Origin: a bacterium
GTDB lineage: Bacteria; Ratteibacteria; UBA8468; B48-G9; JAFGKM01
Assembly: GCA_035371905.1 (NCBI GenBank)
Contig: DAORXQ010000028.1
Coordinates: 1 to 17,241, forward strand
Direction of reading: 5' to 3'
DNA: 17,241 nucleotides
Under the pieces are notes generated by a model, which was not told where the DNA came from, ran no database searches, and was given only the letters and a program-made list of their open reading frames with translations. Made by a program: the position numbers and the translations under genes. Positions 1 through 6,773 of this stretch are shown in pieces; the stretch's first letter is position 1; every line of letters begins with the position of its first letter.

Positions 1-1
1 T

Positions 2-898
2 CCATTTGGTGGATATGTTAAACTTGCTGGTGAAGAAATAGATAAAGAAAAATTTGAAGAATGGGAATATATGGGAAAAAGTCCTGGCATAAGAAGCAAA
101 ATTTTATTTGCTGGCTCTTTAAATAATTTAATATTTGGATTTATACTTTTAATCCCTGTATTTATGATAGGAACAATAAGTTATGAAGGAACAAAAATAG
201 GTGATTTTATTAAAAATTTTCCAGCAGAAAAAAGTGGTTTAAAAGTTGGAGATGAGGTACTGGAAGTAAATGGAGAAAAATGTAAAACATGGCTTGATGT
301 GACTCTCAAAATTAAGGATTATACAAAAAAATATAAGGATAAACCTTTAAATTTGAAAATAAAAAGAGAAAATGAAATTTTGATTTACAGTATAAAACCA
401 GCACCTTATACAGTTGAAGAAAACGGGAAGAAATTAACAGAATACATTATAGGGATTCTACCAAAAGAAAAACTGGAAAAATATCCATTTCATCGTGCAG
501 TAATTAAAAGTGGTAAGGAATTTTTTGAAATATCTTTTACAACTTTAATTGGACTTAAACTTCTTTTTCAAAGAAAACTTTCAATCAGACATTTTACAGG
601 ACCTGTTGGAATATCAGAAATAGCAGTTGCTGCATGGAAGGTTGGATTTGTAAGTTATTTACAGTTTATGGCTATTTTGAGTATAAATCTTGGAATAATA
701 AATCTAATACCATACCCAGTTTTAGATGGAGGTCATATTTTTGGGCTTTTAATTGAAAAAATAAGAAAGAAAAGACCTAATATGAAGACACTACAGATAA
801 TTCAGAATATAGGGGCAATTTCATTAATTTTATTTGCTCTTTTCATCACATATCAGGATATTGGAAGAATTTTTGAAAGAAATTTAAAGATTAAATGA
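2..898 (+). CDS. rseP: RseP-like site-2 metalloprotease, 5' end cut by window
   Basis: This is an intramembrane zinc metalloprotease of the RseP/YaeL family, which cleaves membrane-anchored substrates such as anti-sigma factors. The frame is open to the left edge, so about 298 C-terminal residues are visible and the HExxH zinc site lies outside the window. Visible family marks are the early FGGYVKLAGE segment, the GSLNNLIFGF membrane segment, and one PDZ domain (about bases 200-400, with GLKVGDEVLEVNG). Near the C terminus is the NLIPYPVLDGGH segment, whose LDG motif supplies the third zinc ligand in this family. A final hydrophobic helix follows. The in-frame ATG at 71 is internal, because conserved family sequence runs upstream of it. 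The stop overlaps the ispG start (ATGA), which implies translational coupling. In many bacteria dxr precedes this pair; whether it does here cannot be seen. Confidence 0.93.
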   Translation, partial: PFGGYVKLAGEEIDKEKFEEWEYMGKSPGIRSKILFAGSLNNLIFGFILLIPVFMIGTISYEGTKIGDFIKNFPAEKSGLKVGDEVLEVNGEKCKTWLDVTLKIKDYTKKYKDKPLNLKIKRENEILIYSIKPAPYTVEENGKKLTEYIIGILPKEKLEKYPFHRAVIKSGKEFFEISFTTLIGLKLLFQRKLSIRHFTGPVGISEIAVAAWKVGFVSYLQFMAILSINLGIINLIPYPVLDGGHIFGLLIEKIRKKRPNMKTLQIIQNIGAISLILFALFITYQDIGRIFERNLKIK

Positions 899-1965
899 AA
901 AATACAAAGATTGTTAAAATAGGAAATATCTGCATAGGTGGAAAAAATCCAGTTGCAATTCAGGGAATGACAAAAGTTCCTACCTCAAATCTTCCTGTTT
1001 TAAAAAAACAGATAAAAAAAATGATAAAAGAAGGTGCAGAGATAATTAGGTTTTCGGTTCTAAATGAATATGATACAGATTCAATACCTGTTTTAAAAAA
1101 AGAATTCCAAATACCATTTGTTGCAGATATTCATTATGACTGGCGCTTGGCAAAATTATCAATTGAAAAAGGAATAGATAAAATAAGAATAAATCCAGGA
1201 AATATTGAAAAGAAGTATTTGAAAGAAATAATAAAGGTAGCGAAAGATTATAATATTCCGATAAGAATAGGTTTGAATTCAGGTTCGGTTAAATTAAAAG
1301 GAGATTTGGTTTCTTCTTTAATTGATTCAGCAAAAGATATAGTTAAGTTTTTTGAAGATAATAATTTTTTTTCAATTGTGATTTCTTTAAAAACACCATT
1401 TGTAAAAGAAACAATAGAAGCATACAGAAAAATATCGGAAATTTTTGATTATCCATTACATCTTGGAATAACAGAGGCAGGAACTGGTTATCTTGCAATA
1501 TCAAAATCAATTCTTGGTATTGGAATTTTATTGAATGAAGGGATAGGAGATACAATAAGAGTTTCTTTAACAGGTCCACCAGAAGAAGAAATAAAAGTTG
1601 CAAAATCAATTTTACAGTCATTAAATTTAAGAATATTTGAACCTGAAATAATATCATGTCCTACCTGTGGAAGAATGAAGGTAAATTTAAAAGAAGTTCT
1701 TGAAAGAGTAAAGAAAGAGATTAAAAAAATTGAAAAAAAATATCCTGAAATAAAAGAATTGAAGATAGCAGTCATGGGCTGTTCAGTGAATGGTCCTGGA
1801 GAAGCAAAGCAGGCAGATATAGGGATTGCAGGTGGAGATAAAAAATGGGCATTATTCAAAAAAGGCAAAATAATAGGCACATATAAAGAAAGCAAAATAG
1901 TTGAAAAACTCATTGAAGAAATTACACCCGACCATCCCACCTTTAAGGTGGACAGTGAAGATTAA
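895..1965 (+). CDS. ispG: IspG (GcpE), HMBPP synthase of the MEP pathway
   Basis: IspG reductively opens 2-C-methyl-D-erythritol 2,4-cyclodiphosphate to (E)-4-hydroxy-3-methylbut-2-enyl diphosphate in isoprenoid synthesis, using a [4Fe-4S] cluster. The 356-residue protein is of bacterial short-form length. It has the N-terminal VAIQGMTKVPT segment of the TIM-barrel and the C-terminal cluster domain with C255-P-T-C258 and MGC296SVNGPGE303; the three cysteines and the glutamate match the known cluster ligands. It starts inside the rseP stop (four-base overlap). The last twelve or so residues, beginning near PDHPTFKV, are encoded by a repeat element that also supplies the stop codon. The natural end was therefore probably near KLIEEI, and the tail is likely dispensable. 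Confidence 0.96.
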   Translation: MKNTKIVKIGNICIGGKNPVAIQGMTKVPTSNLPVLKKQIKKMIKEGAEIIRFSVLNEYDTDSIPVLKKEFQIPFVADIHYDWRLAKLSIEKGIDKIRINPGNIEKKYLKEIIKVAKDYNIPIRIGLNSGSVKLKGDLVSSLIDSAKDIVKFFEDNNFFSIVISLKTPFVKETIEAYRKISEIFDYPLHLGITEAGTGYLAISKSILGIGILLNEGIGDTIRVSLTGPPEEEIKVAKSILQSLNLRIFEPEIISCPTCGRMKVNLKEVLERVKKEIKKIEKKYPEIKELKIAVMGCSVNGPGEAKQADIGIAGGDKKWALFKKGKIIGTYKESKIVEKLIEEITPDHPTFKVDSED

Positions 1966-2016
1966 GGTGGACAGTGAAGATGGTTGAGGCAAGCGGGTTT
2001 TGAGAGGGGATTTTTT
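1932..2016 (+). repeat. Dispersed repeat element copy 1 (with hairpin)
   Basis: About 85 bases that resemble 6663-6732 in the same orientation. Both begin CCATCCCACCTTT, continue with an AGGTGG arm, then a GATGG box, and end with a TTTTGARAGGG-type segment followed by ATTT. The first part forms a hairpin: CCACCTT (1937-1943) pairs with AAGGTGG (1945-1951), in practice with a three-base loop. This copy is longer than the second because it carries a 19-base tandem duplication. It covers the end of ispG and the space between two convergent genes. No U-run follows the hairpin directly on either strand, so it is not a classical terminator. It is probably a family of small dispersed repeats; the boundaries are approximate. 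Confidence 0.7.
1943..1980 (+). repeat. 19-bp exact tandem duplication
   Basis: The unit TTAAGGTGGACAGTGAAGA occurs twice without mismatch at 1943-1961 and 1962-1980. The TAA within the second unit (1963-1965) is the ispG stop codon. The second repeat element copy (6663-6732) has no such duplication, so this looks like a local slippage event. Confidence 0.95.
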
Positions 2017-2779
2017 ATTCTGTAATTGCAGCACCAAAAGCAACAACAAATTGAGGTTCAGGCAAAACTATTATTTCTTTTTCAATAACTTTTTCTATTG
2101 AGTATTTTAATGCTGTAATTTTTGCTCCACCCCCACAGAAAACTATTAATTCACTTTGTCCAAACTGTCTTACCATTCCTGCAATTCTTGAAGCAATTGA
2201 ATTAAAAAGTCCACCTGCTATATCTTCTTTCGGTGTTCCTGAAGTAATCAATGAAACAACCTCACTTTCAGCAAAAACACTACAGGTTGAATTTATCTTC
2301 ACAGGATTTTTTGAATTCATTGCAAGATTTGAAAAATTTTCTACATCAATTCCAAAGACATTTGCCATCATTTCAAGAAATCTTCCTGTCCCAGCAGCAC
2401 ATTTATCATTCATCAAAAAATCAACGACTTCACCATTTTCGCTTACTTCAACGACTTTTGTATCCTGACCTCCAACATCAATTACAATACATTTTTTCTT
2501 TCCGATAAGATAATAAGCACCTTTTGCAACTCCTGTTATTTCAGTTATTATTTTATTTGCTTTTCTGAAAATTCTTCTTCCATATCCAGTTGAAACAATA
2601 CTCTCAATATCACTTTCTTTTATTCCACTTTCTTCAATTGCTTTATTTAAAACGATTTCAGCACATTTTTCAGGTTCTGCTGTTGTTCTCGTTATTGCTT
2701 TACCCTTTATAATCCCATCTTCCACAATAACACATTTTGTAGTAACTGAACCGATATCTATTCCTGCTTTAATCCTCAT
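2015..2779 (-). CDS. ATP-dependent activase, BadF/BadG/HgdC family (partner of double-cubane-type protein)
   Basis: An ASKHA-fold ATPase whose family members use ATP hydrolysis to push one low-potential electron from a [4Fe-4S] cluster at the homodimer interface into a dehydratase or double-cubane protein. The 254-residue length is typical. The N-terminal phosphate-binding segment GIDIGSVTTK (6-15), the DVGGQDTK loop (101-108) and the cluster cysteines C127 (in DKCAAGTGRFLE) and C166 (in STCSVFAESEV) are all present; these are the two cysteine positions I recall for HgdC. It begins two bases after the stop of the HgdB-like gene, so it is the last gene of the five-gene minus-strand operon. No second dehydratase subunit is adjacent, which favours the YjiL/double-cubane-reductase branch over a true hydroxyacyl-CoA dehydratase activator. 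Confidence 0.9.
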   Translation of the reverse strand: MRIKAGIDIGSVTTKCVIVEDGIIKGKAITRTTAEPEKCAEIVLNKAIEESGIKESDIESIVSTGYGRRIFRKANKIITEITGVAKGAYYLIGKKKCIVIDVGGQDTKVVEVSENGEVVDFLMNDKCAAGTGRFLEMMANVFGIDVENFSNLAMNSKNPVKINSTCSVFAESEVVSLITSGTPKEDIAGGLFNSIASRIAGMVRQFGQSELIVFCGGGAKITALKYSIEKVIEKEIIVLPEPQFVVAFGAAITE

Positions 2780-2781
2780 TT

Positions 2782-4035
2782 CTATCCTATCATTTCTATA
2801 AATGCTTCTATTCTTGTTTTTAACTGTCCTGTATCCTCTTTACTTAAATCTGTCTTTAATGATAAAAAAGGTATTCCCTTTTCTTTTAGTATATTTCTTA
2901 AAACAGGTATCTGTATTTCAAAAACATTGCATAACCTTAAATTATAATAAACAACTCCATCAAGATTATATTTTTCAACAAATTCTAAAATTGCATTTAT
3001 CTGTTTGTCAATTCCAATAAAACAGGAGCATAAACTTGGAGCAATATATTTGAGTGTAAGAGTTCTTATAACACTTTTTTCTGTTTCTTCATCTATCTCA
3101 ACAGGATTGTAAAGATGACCGTAGGCAGAACACATTGTATCACAGGCAACATAACAACCAACTTCTTCCAGTATTTCAAGAATTTTAAAATTTGGGAAAA
3201 TTATTGGAGGCCCTGCAAGTAGGATTTTTTTGTTATATTTATTTTTCTTTATTTCAATTTTTGATATTTCATCATAAAGTTTTTTGGCATTATCTGTCCA
3301 TTCTTCTATTGAAGTAAAGAAAGAAGCATTCGCCATTATGAAATAATCAAAAGAGTTCATTATACCTGTTTTTTTACCCCTTAAATCATAAATTTTTCTG
3401 AAAATTCTTGTTCTTTCGTTTGTCATTTTGCAAACCTCTATCAGGTCATTTCTTTTCGGTTTTGTTTTGAATTTCTTTTTTAAATACTCATAAAAATCAG
3501 AATATGCTTTTTCCCATATTTCAATACTTTCTTTATAATCACTGTTTCTCGGTATATCAAGAAAATAAATATCCTTTACAACAGGACTTAATATTTCAGC
3601 AAGTTTAACTTTACCATCACATGAACCTGTAATAACAAGAAGGTCAAAATTATTTATTTCATTTTGTGATAAACTTCCACAGATTGCTTTTATTAAAGGA
3701 CATATATCTCCTTGAATTATTTCTTCTCCAGATTCAGCACAGTGCAAATCCTCGTTACATAATCTTATAGGTATTCCACCAGATGCAATTATTAATTCCT
3801 CAGGAACAAGTGCACAAAAATATCCAACAATAGGTTTTTTTCCTTTTATTTTTTTCAATTTTTCAGTATCAATTATAACATTGTAAAAATAATTAATAGT
3901 TTTTAAATGAGAAAATCTCTTATATTTTTCTCCTTCTTTTTTATAATCAGTAAAAATTTCCGGTTTTTTGTCATAAAGATTTTCAAGAATTTTACAGTAT
4001 TTTTCATCAATAAATTTTTTATTTTCTTTTTTCAT
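2782..4035 (-). CDS. HgdB/YjiM-like 2-hydroxyacyl-CoA dehydratase family protein, likely double-cubane cluster protein
   Basis: A 417-residue protein of the 2-hydroxyglutaryl-CoA dehydratase D-component family. True dehydratases use two different subunits of this family. Here only one is encoded, next to one activase, which is the arrangement of the double-cubane [8Fe-9S] proteins (DCCP, YjiM type) that reduce small substrates after ATP-driven electron delivery. Candidate ligands are C74 (GYFCALVPEEL, the family start motif), C112 (DICPLIK) and C139 (TGSCDGK) in the first half, and C302, C336/C338 and C369 in the second; the exact set is my inference. A ribosome site (AAGGA) lies six bases before the ATG. 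It follows the polyferredoxin gene after 12 bases, and the activase follows after two. The substrate is unknown. Confidence 0.85.
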   Translation of the reverse strand: MKKENKKFIDEKYCKILENLYDKKPEIFTDYKKEGEKYKRFSHLKTINYFYNVIIDTEKLKKIKGKKPIVGYFCALVPEELIIASGGIPIRLCNEDLHCAESGEEIIQGDICPLIKAICGSLSQNEINNFDLLVITGSCDGKVKLAEILSPVVKDIYFLDIPRNSDYKESIEIWEKAYSDFYEYLKKKFKTKPKRNDLIEVCKMTNERTRIFRKIYDLRGKKTGIMNSFDYFIMANASFFTSIEEWTDNAKKLYDEISKIEIKKNKYNKKILLAGPPIIFPNFKILEILEEVGCYVACDTMCSAYGHLYNPVEIDEETEKSVIRTLTLKYIAPSLCSCFIGIDKQINAILEFVEKYNLDGVVYYNLRLCNVFEIQIPVLRNILKEKGIPFLSLKTDLSKEDTGQLKTRIEAFIEMIG

Positions 4036-4047
4036 TTATCATCCTTT

Positions 4048-5070
4048 TTATTTAAATTTTGATTCTGTAATTTTTTTCCCGAAGAAACTAACTGATAAAC
4101 AACCATCCTTTGGACATATTTCAACACATCTTAAACACATAATACATCCATTTTGGTTATAAATACCATCTGTATTTTTATCGTACATTTCAGTAAGTCC
4201 CATCGGGCATGTTTCAGTACAGAGTCCACATTTATTACAATTTACCGCTTTCTTTTTAAGTTCAATTCCTGCTCCTCTGTTAAACCATGAATTTATAAGA
4301 CCAACAGGGCATAGATGACACCATATTCTTCTTCCAAAATAAAATGCAGCAAGAAAAATTCCCATAACAATCCATGCAAGAATTGTAAATGTTGAAGTGA
4401 TAGCATTTTCAAAATCTTTCCAACCAGGTTTAATCAAGCCGAATAAAGGACATATAAGACGGGCAGGACATATTTGACAGTACGGCAAAAAAAGATAACA
4501 TTGAAATCTTCTGAAATTTGGTATTCCTATTAATGTAGAAATAAAAAAAGCAATAGCCATTATTCCATAAGAAAATAATCTTAAAGAAACTCGAAAACCC
4601 GAAGGAAATCTTTTTGCAGGTATATTCATTTTTTTCCTTATTGAAGTTATAAAATCTCCAACTGTTCCTATTGGACATACCCATCCACACCATATCCTTC
4701 CAAAAAGAAAACAGAGTAAAATAAATAGTGTTAAATGAGGGAGTAAATATTTTATATGTGTCTGCCATGTTAAATTTTCAGAAATAAAATGAAATATACA
4801 TGCTTTAAATAATCCACCTCTTGGGTTAAATCTGCATATAAGAGATGGTGGATAATTTTCTAAAACAGGGTTTGTTCCTGATGGCCAGAGTATTTTTCCT
4901 TTTTCAAACTTTGTTGTTGACATAGCATCTTCAGGTGCTTTTAATTTTGGGAATAATGGTTTTCCTGTTTCTGCTTCCAATCTTGTTTTAAAAATATAGC
5001 CACCATAAACAATTAAAATCAGTGATACAATTTGAACAACCCTTCTTAAAAAAGAAATTTTGTTTCTCAT
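4048..5070 (-). CDS. NapH/CcoG-like membrane polyferredoxin
   Basis: A 340-residue membrane iron-sulfur protein of the NapH/NosR/CcoG type, which passes electrons between the membrane and soluble partners. Hydrophobic segments lie near residues 10-25, 107-125, 163-185 and 225-247. Conserved cysteine motifs border the membrane: WC128GWVC132P and WC251HLC254P, plus a cysteine cluster at C191, C198, C201 and C207. The C-terminal tail has two [4Fe-4S] ferredoxin motifs, C278-x2-C281-x2-C284-x3-C288P and C309-x2-C312-x2-C315-x3-C319P. A loop after the first helix (about 31-106) carries C79 and C91. The start overlaps the stop of the upstream gene by four bases. Within the operon it is the obvious electron donor for the activase and double-cubane pair; that role is inferred from position only. 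Confidence 0.88.
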   Translation of the reverse strand: MRNKISFLRRVVQIVSLILIVYGGYIFKTRLEAETGKPLFPKLKAPEDAMSTTKFEKGKILWPSGTNPVLENYPPSLICRFNPRGGLFKACIFHFISENLTWQTHIKYLLPHLTLFILLCFLFGRIWCGWVCPIGTVGDFITSIRKKMNIPAKRFPSGFRVSLRLFSYGIMAIAFFISTLIGIPNFRRFQCYLFLPYCQICPARLICPLFGLIKPGWKDFENAITSTFTILAWIVMGIFLAAFYFGRRIWCHLCPVGLINSWFNRGAGIELKKKAVNCNKCGLCTETCPMGLTEMYDKNTDGIYNQNGCIMCLRCVEICPKDGCLSVSFFGKKITESKFK

Positions 5071-5606
5071 ACTTTTTTTGAATTTTTAATTGTTCTGAAT
5101 ATTGTAAAAAACAATAAAGTTAAAAGGGGAATTATATACCAGTAATATCTTACTTCAGGACTTCTATCAACCTTTACAAGTAATTCTCCAACATCTATAT
5201 TGATTGACTCTGTTGAAACAGGAGTTTTTCCTATTGAAGCATTTATAATTGGTAAAACACTTGTCTGACTGAATTTATTTTTTCTTTTTACATCAATTCC
5301 ATAAGTTAAAACATATTTCCTCTGTTTATTTGTATTTGCAGGAAAAAGAATTTCTGCTTCAAGAATAGAATTATCAGGCCATCTTTCAAGAACTGTTATT
5401 TTTGTTGGAATTTCTTCTCCACTGTTAAAATCATTTACTGTAATATTGTCTTCAGAAATAACAGATGAAGGAGAAAAAGATACTTTTCCATTTACATAAA
5501 AATCTCCTTTAAGTGAAGGATATGTAAAATCAATTGACAATTTTTCAGAAGATAAGCAAATATTGTATATTAATAAAAATATAGGTAGTATAAGGTTTTT
5601 TTTCAT
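5067..5606 (-). CDS. Exported membrane-anchored protein, possible RIFT-barrel-like domain
   Basis: A 179-residue protein with a signal peptide (about 1-20, ending ICLSS), a predicted all-beta outside domain and one C-terminal membrane helix (about 154-171) followed by a short basic tail, giving outside-facing topology. The segment around residues 53-102, with EEIPTKITVLERWPDNSIL followed by a strand pattern, resembles the N-terminal RIFT-barrel domain of PcRGLX/YetA-type proteins, where an RWPDGSV-like motif is common. That match is from memory and weak. There are no catalytic residues I can name. The gene sits three bases after its upstream neighbour and overlaps the polyferredoxin gene, so it probably acts with that membrane protein, perhaps as a periplasmic subunit. 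Confidence 0.72.
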   Translation of the reverse strand: MKKNLILPIFLLIYNICLSSEKLSIDFTYPSLKGDFYVNGKVSFSPSSVISEDNITVNDFNSGEEIPTKITVLERWPDNSILEAEILFPANTNKQRKYVLTYGIDVKRKNKFSQTSVLPIINASIGKTPVSTESINIDVGELLVKVDRSPEVRYYWYIIPLLTLLFFTIFRTIKNSKKV

Positions 5607-5609
5607 TTT

Positions 5610-6608
5610 TTAAGGATTCAGGACTATCTTCCCGAGATTTTTCTCACTGTGATAACCTGTTATATCCATTGCCCAGAAACTTGTTTCCTGTATTCCACTT
5701 GTTTTAAATCTTGTAATTCTTATAGACCATATTTCTTTTTCTTTTGGAGAACTAATATTCATTGAAGAAAAAGGTAAAGATATTTCAATACCCCAGTAAT
5801 TTTGAACTTTATTCACAGCATATTTTATTCCATACGGATTCCATTCAGAAACCTGTTTTGTTTTATCGTACTTTTTATATACAGGATTTCCAACAGGTGA
5901 AAAACTTAAAACATATCCTGAGCCATTTCCAGAAGGAGAGAGAATTATTTCAACTTTATCATCCGAAGTTAAATTCTGTAAATTTTCATCCCTGCAGTAT
6001 ATTCCAATATAAAGATTATTTCTGTCATATGTTAAAAGTGTCCATGTTTTATAAATTGCTTCAGAACCTTTTGTAGAAGTGAAATTAGAAAGAACTGTTG
6101 CTTTTTTCCATGCTTCATCTCCAAATAGACCATCAATTACAGGAGGAGTTTCTATTGGTTTAATATTTGGTAGTTTACTTATATCAATTTGTGTTTCTTT
6201 TTTTTCTTCCATAGTGCTTCCAAGAGTAAATGACTTAAATTCTCTTCCTCCTCCAACAAGTTTAAATTTTATGGAGTAATTACCTGTTTTTATTTCAGGT
6301 TTTGGATAAATTGTAACTTCAAAATAGACCTGTCTTCCTTTTGGTATTGACATTTTTTTAGGAGTTACTTCAAAATCAAAAGCAGAACTTTCAGGAATTA
6401 AACTTATTTCAGCAATTCCTCTATCCATATTATTCTGAAGAAATATTTTGAAAGTTGTTTTATCTTTTACTACGAGAGAATATGTTTCCGGTTTTACAAT
6501 TAAAGAATCTGCCTGTCTAAAAACATTATCACAAAGATGCGCATAGAGAAACGAAGATGATAAAATCAAAATAAAAAAAATTTTAAAAAACTCAATTTTC
6601 CTTTTCAT
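5610..6608 (-). CDS. Exported protein with Ig-like/NEW3-type and CBM9-like domains
   Basis: First gene of the minus-strand operon, 332 residues. A signal peptide (1-23, ending LYA) is followed by a beta-rich region at about 35-127 that looks like an Ig-like/NEW3 domain (IFLQNNMDRGIAEI, then KTGNYSIKFKL). A CBM9-like domain covers about 151-331, starting with the typical PPVIDGLFGDEAWKKA segment and ending in GKIVLNP. CBM9-like folds bind sugars in glycosidases, but the related DOMON and ethylbenzene-dehydrogenase gamma folds bind heme, so a redox role is possible given the operon. After cleavage the mature chain would begin H24-L-C26. AGGAG lies five bases before the ATG. Domain calls are moderate; the function is unknown. 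Confidence 0.78.
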   Translation of the reverse strand: MKRKIEFFKIFFILILSSSFLYAHLCDNVFRQADSLIVKPETYSLVVKDKTTFKIFLQNNMDRGIAEISLIPESSAFDFEVTPKKMSIPKGRQVYFEVTIYPKPEIKTGNYSIKFKLVGGGREFKSFTLGSTMEEKKETQIDISKLPNIKPIETPPVIDGLFGDEAWKKATVLSNFTSTKGSEAIYKTWTLLTYDRNNLYIGIYCRDENLQNLTSDDKVEIILSPSGNGSGYVLSFSPVGNPVYKKYDKTKQVSEWNPYGIKYAVNKVQNYWGIEISLPFSSMNISSPKEKEIWSIRITRFKTSGIQETSFWAMDITGYHSEKNLGKIVLNP

Positions 6609-6628
6609 ATATTACTCCTTTTAATATA

Positions 6629-6656
6629 ATAATACCCTTTATTTTTTTGGTGTCAA
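6629..6656 (-). promoter_or_regulatory. Sigma70-type promoter of the minus-strand operon
   Basis: Read on the minus strand, a perfect TTGACA (6656-6651) is followed after 16 bases by TATTAT (6634-6629), about 20 bases before the first start codon of the operon. All five genes downstream are spaced by 12 bases or less, so this probably drives the whole unit. Confidence 0.7.
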
Positions 6657-6662
6657 CTTTTT

Positions 6663-6732
6663 CCATCCCACCTTTGAGGTGGGAAGTAGGAATGATTGAT
6701 GGAAGCAAATTTTGAAAGGGATTTATAGGGAT
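6663..6732 (+). repeat. Dispersed repeat element copy 2 (with hairpin)
   Basis: About 70 bases resembling 1932-2016 in the same orientation. TCCCACCT (6666-6673) and AGGTGGGA (6677-6684) form an eight-pair hairpin with a three-base loop. A GATGG box and TTTTGAAAGGG segment follow as in copy 1. It fills the space between two divergent promoters, that of the minus-strand operon and that of the helicase, so it may affect both. Confidence 0.7.
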
Positions 6733-6762
6733 TTGCTAAATTCATTATGTAAAAGGTATTAT
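6733..6762 (+). promoter_or_regulatory. Possible promoter of the helicase gene
   Basis: TTGCTA (6733-6738) and TATTAT (6757-6762) are spaced by 18 bases. The predicted RNA start would be only a few bases before the helicase ATG, giving an almost leaderless message; no clear Shine-Dalgarno lies at normal distance from the ATG at 6774. The call is tentative. Confidence 0.4.
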
Positions 6763-6773
6763 AAAATGTAATT

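Noticed and set aside
71..73. ATG at 71 as the true start of the first gene
   Set aside because: The frame is open to the left edge and the translated upstream part (FGGYVKLAGE) is conserved RseP sequence.
1343..1940. Long open frames antisense to ispG
   Set aside because: They lie in the shadow of a well-supported gene, have no ribosome sites or family features, and reflect AT-rich codon bias.
1943..1980. CRISPR array
   Set aside because: There are only two units, directly abutting without a spacer; this is a tandem duplication.
1937..2016. Bidirectional rho-independent terminator between the convergent genes
   Set aside because: The CCACCTT/AAGGTGG hairpin is not followed by a U-run on either strand; the only T-run (2011-2016) is about 60 bases away. 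The same hairpin also occurs between divergent promoters at 6666-6684.
2015..4035. Two-subunit 2-hydroxyacyl-CoA dehydratase or benzoyl-CoA reductase
   Set aside because: Only one HgdB-like subunit is encoded, and no CoA-transferase or acyl-CoA dehydrogenase gene is near. The single-subunit plus activase arrangement fits the double-cubane group better.
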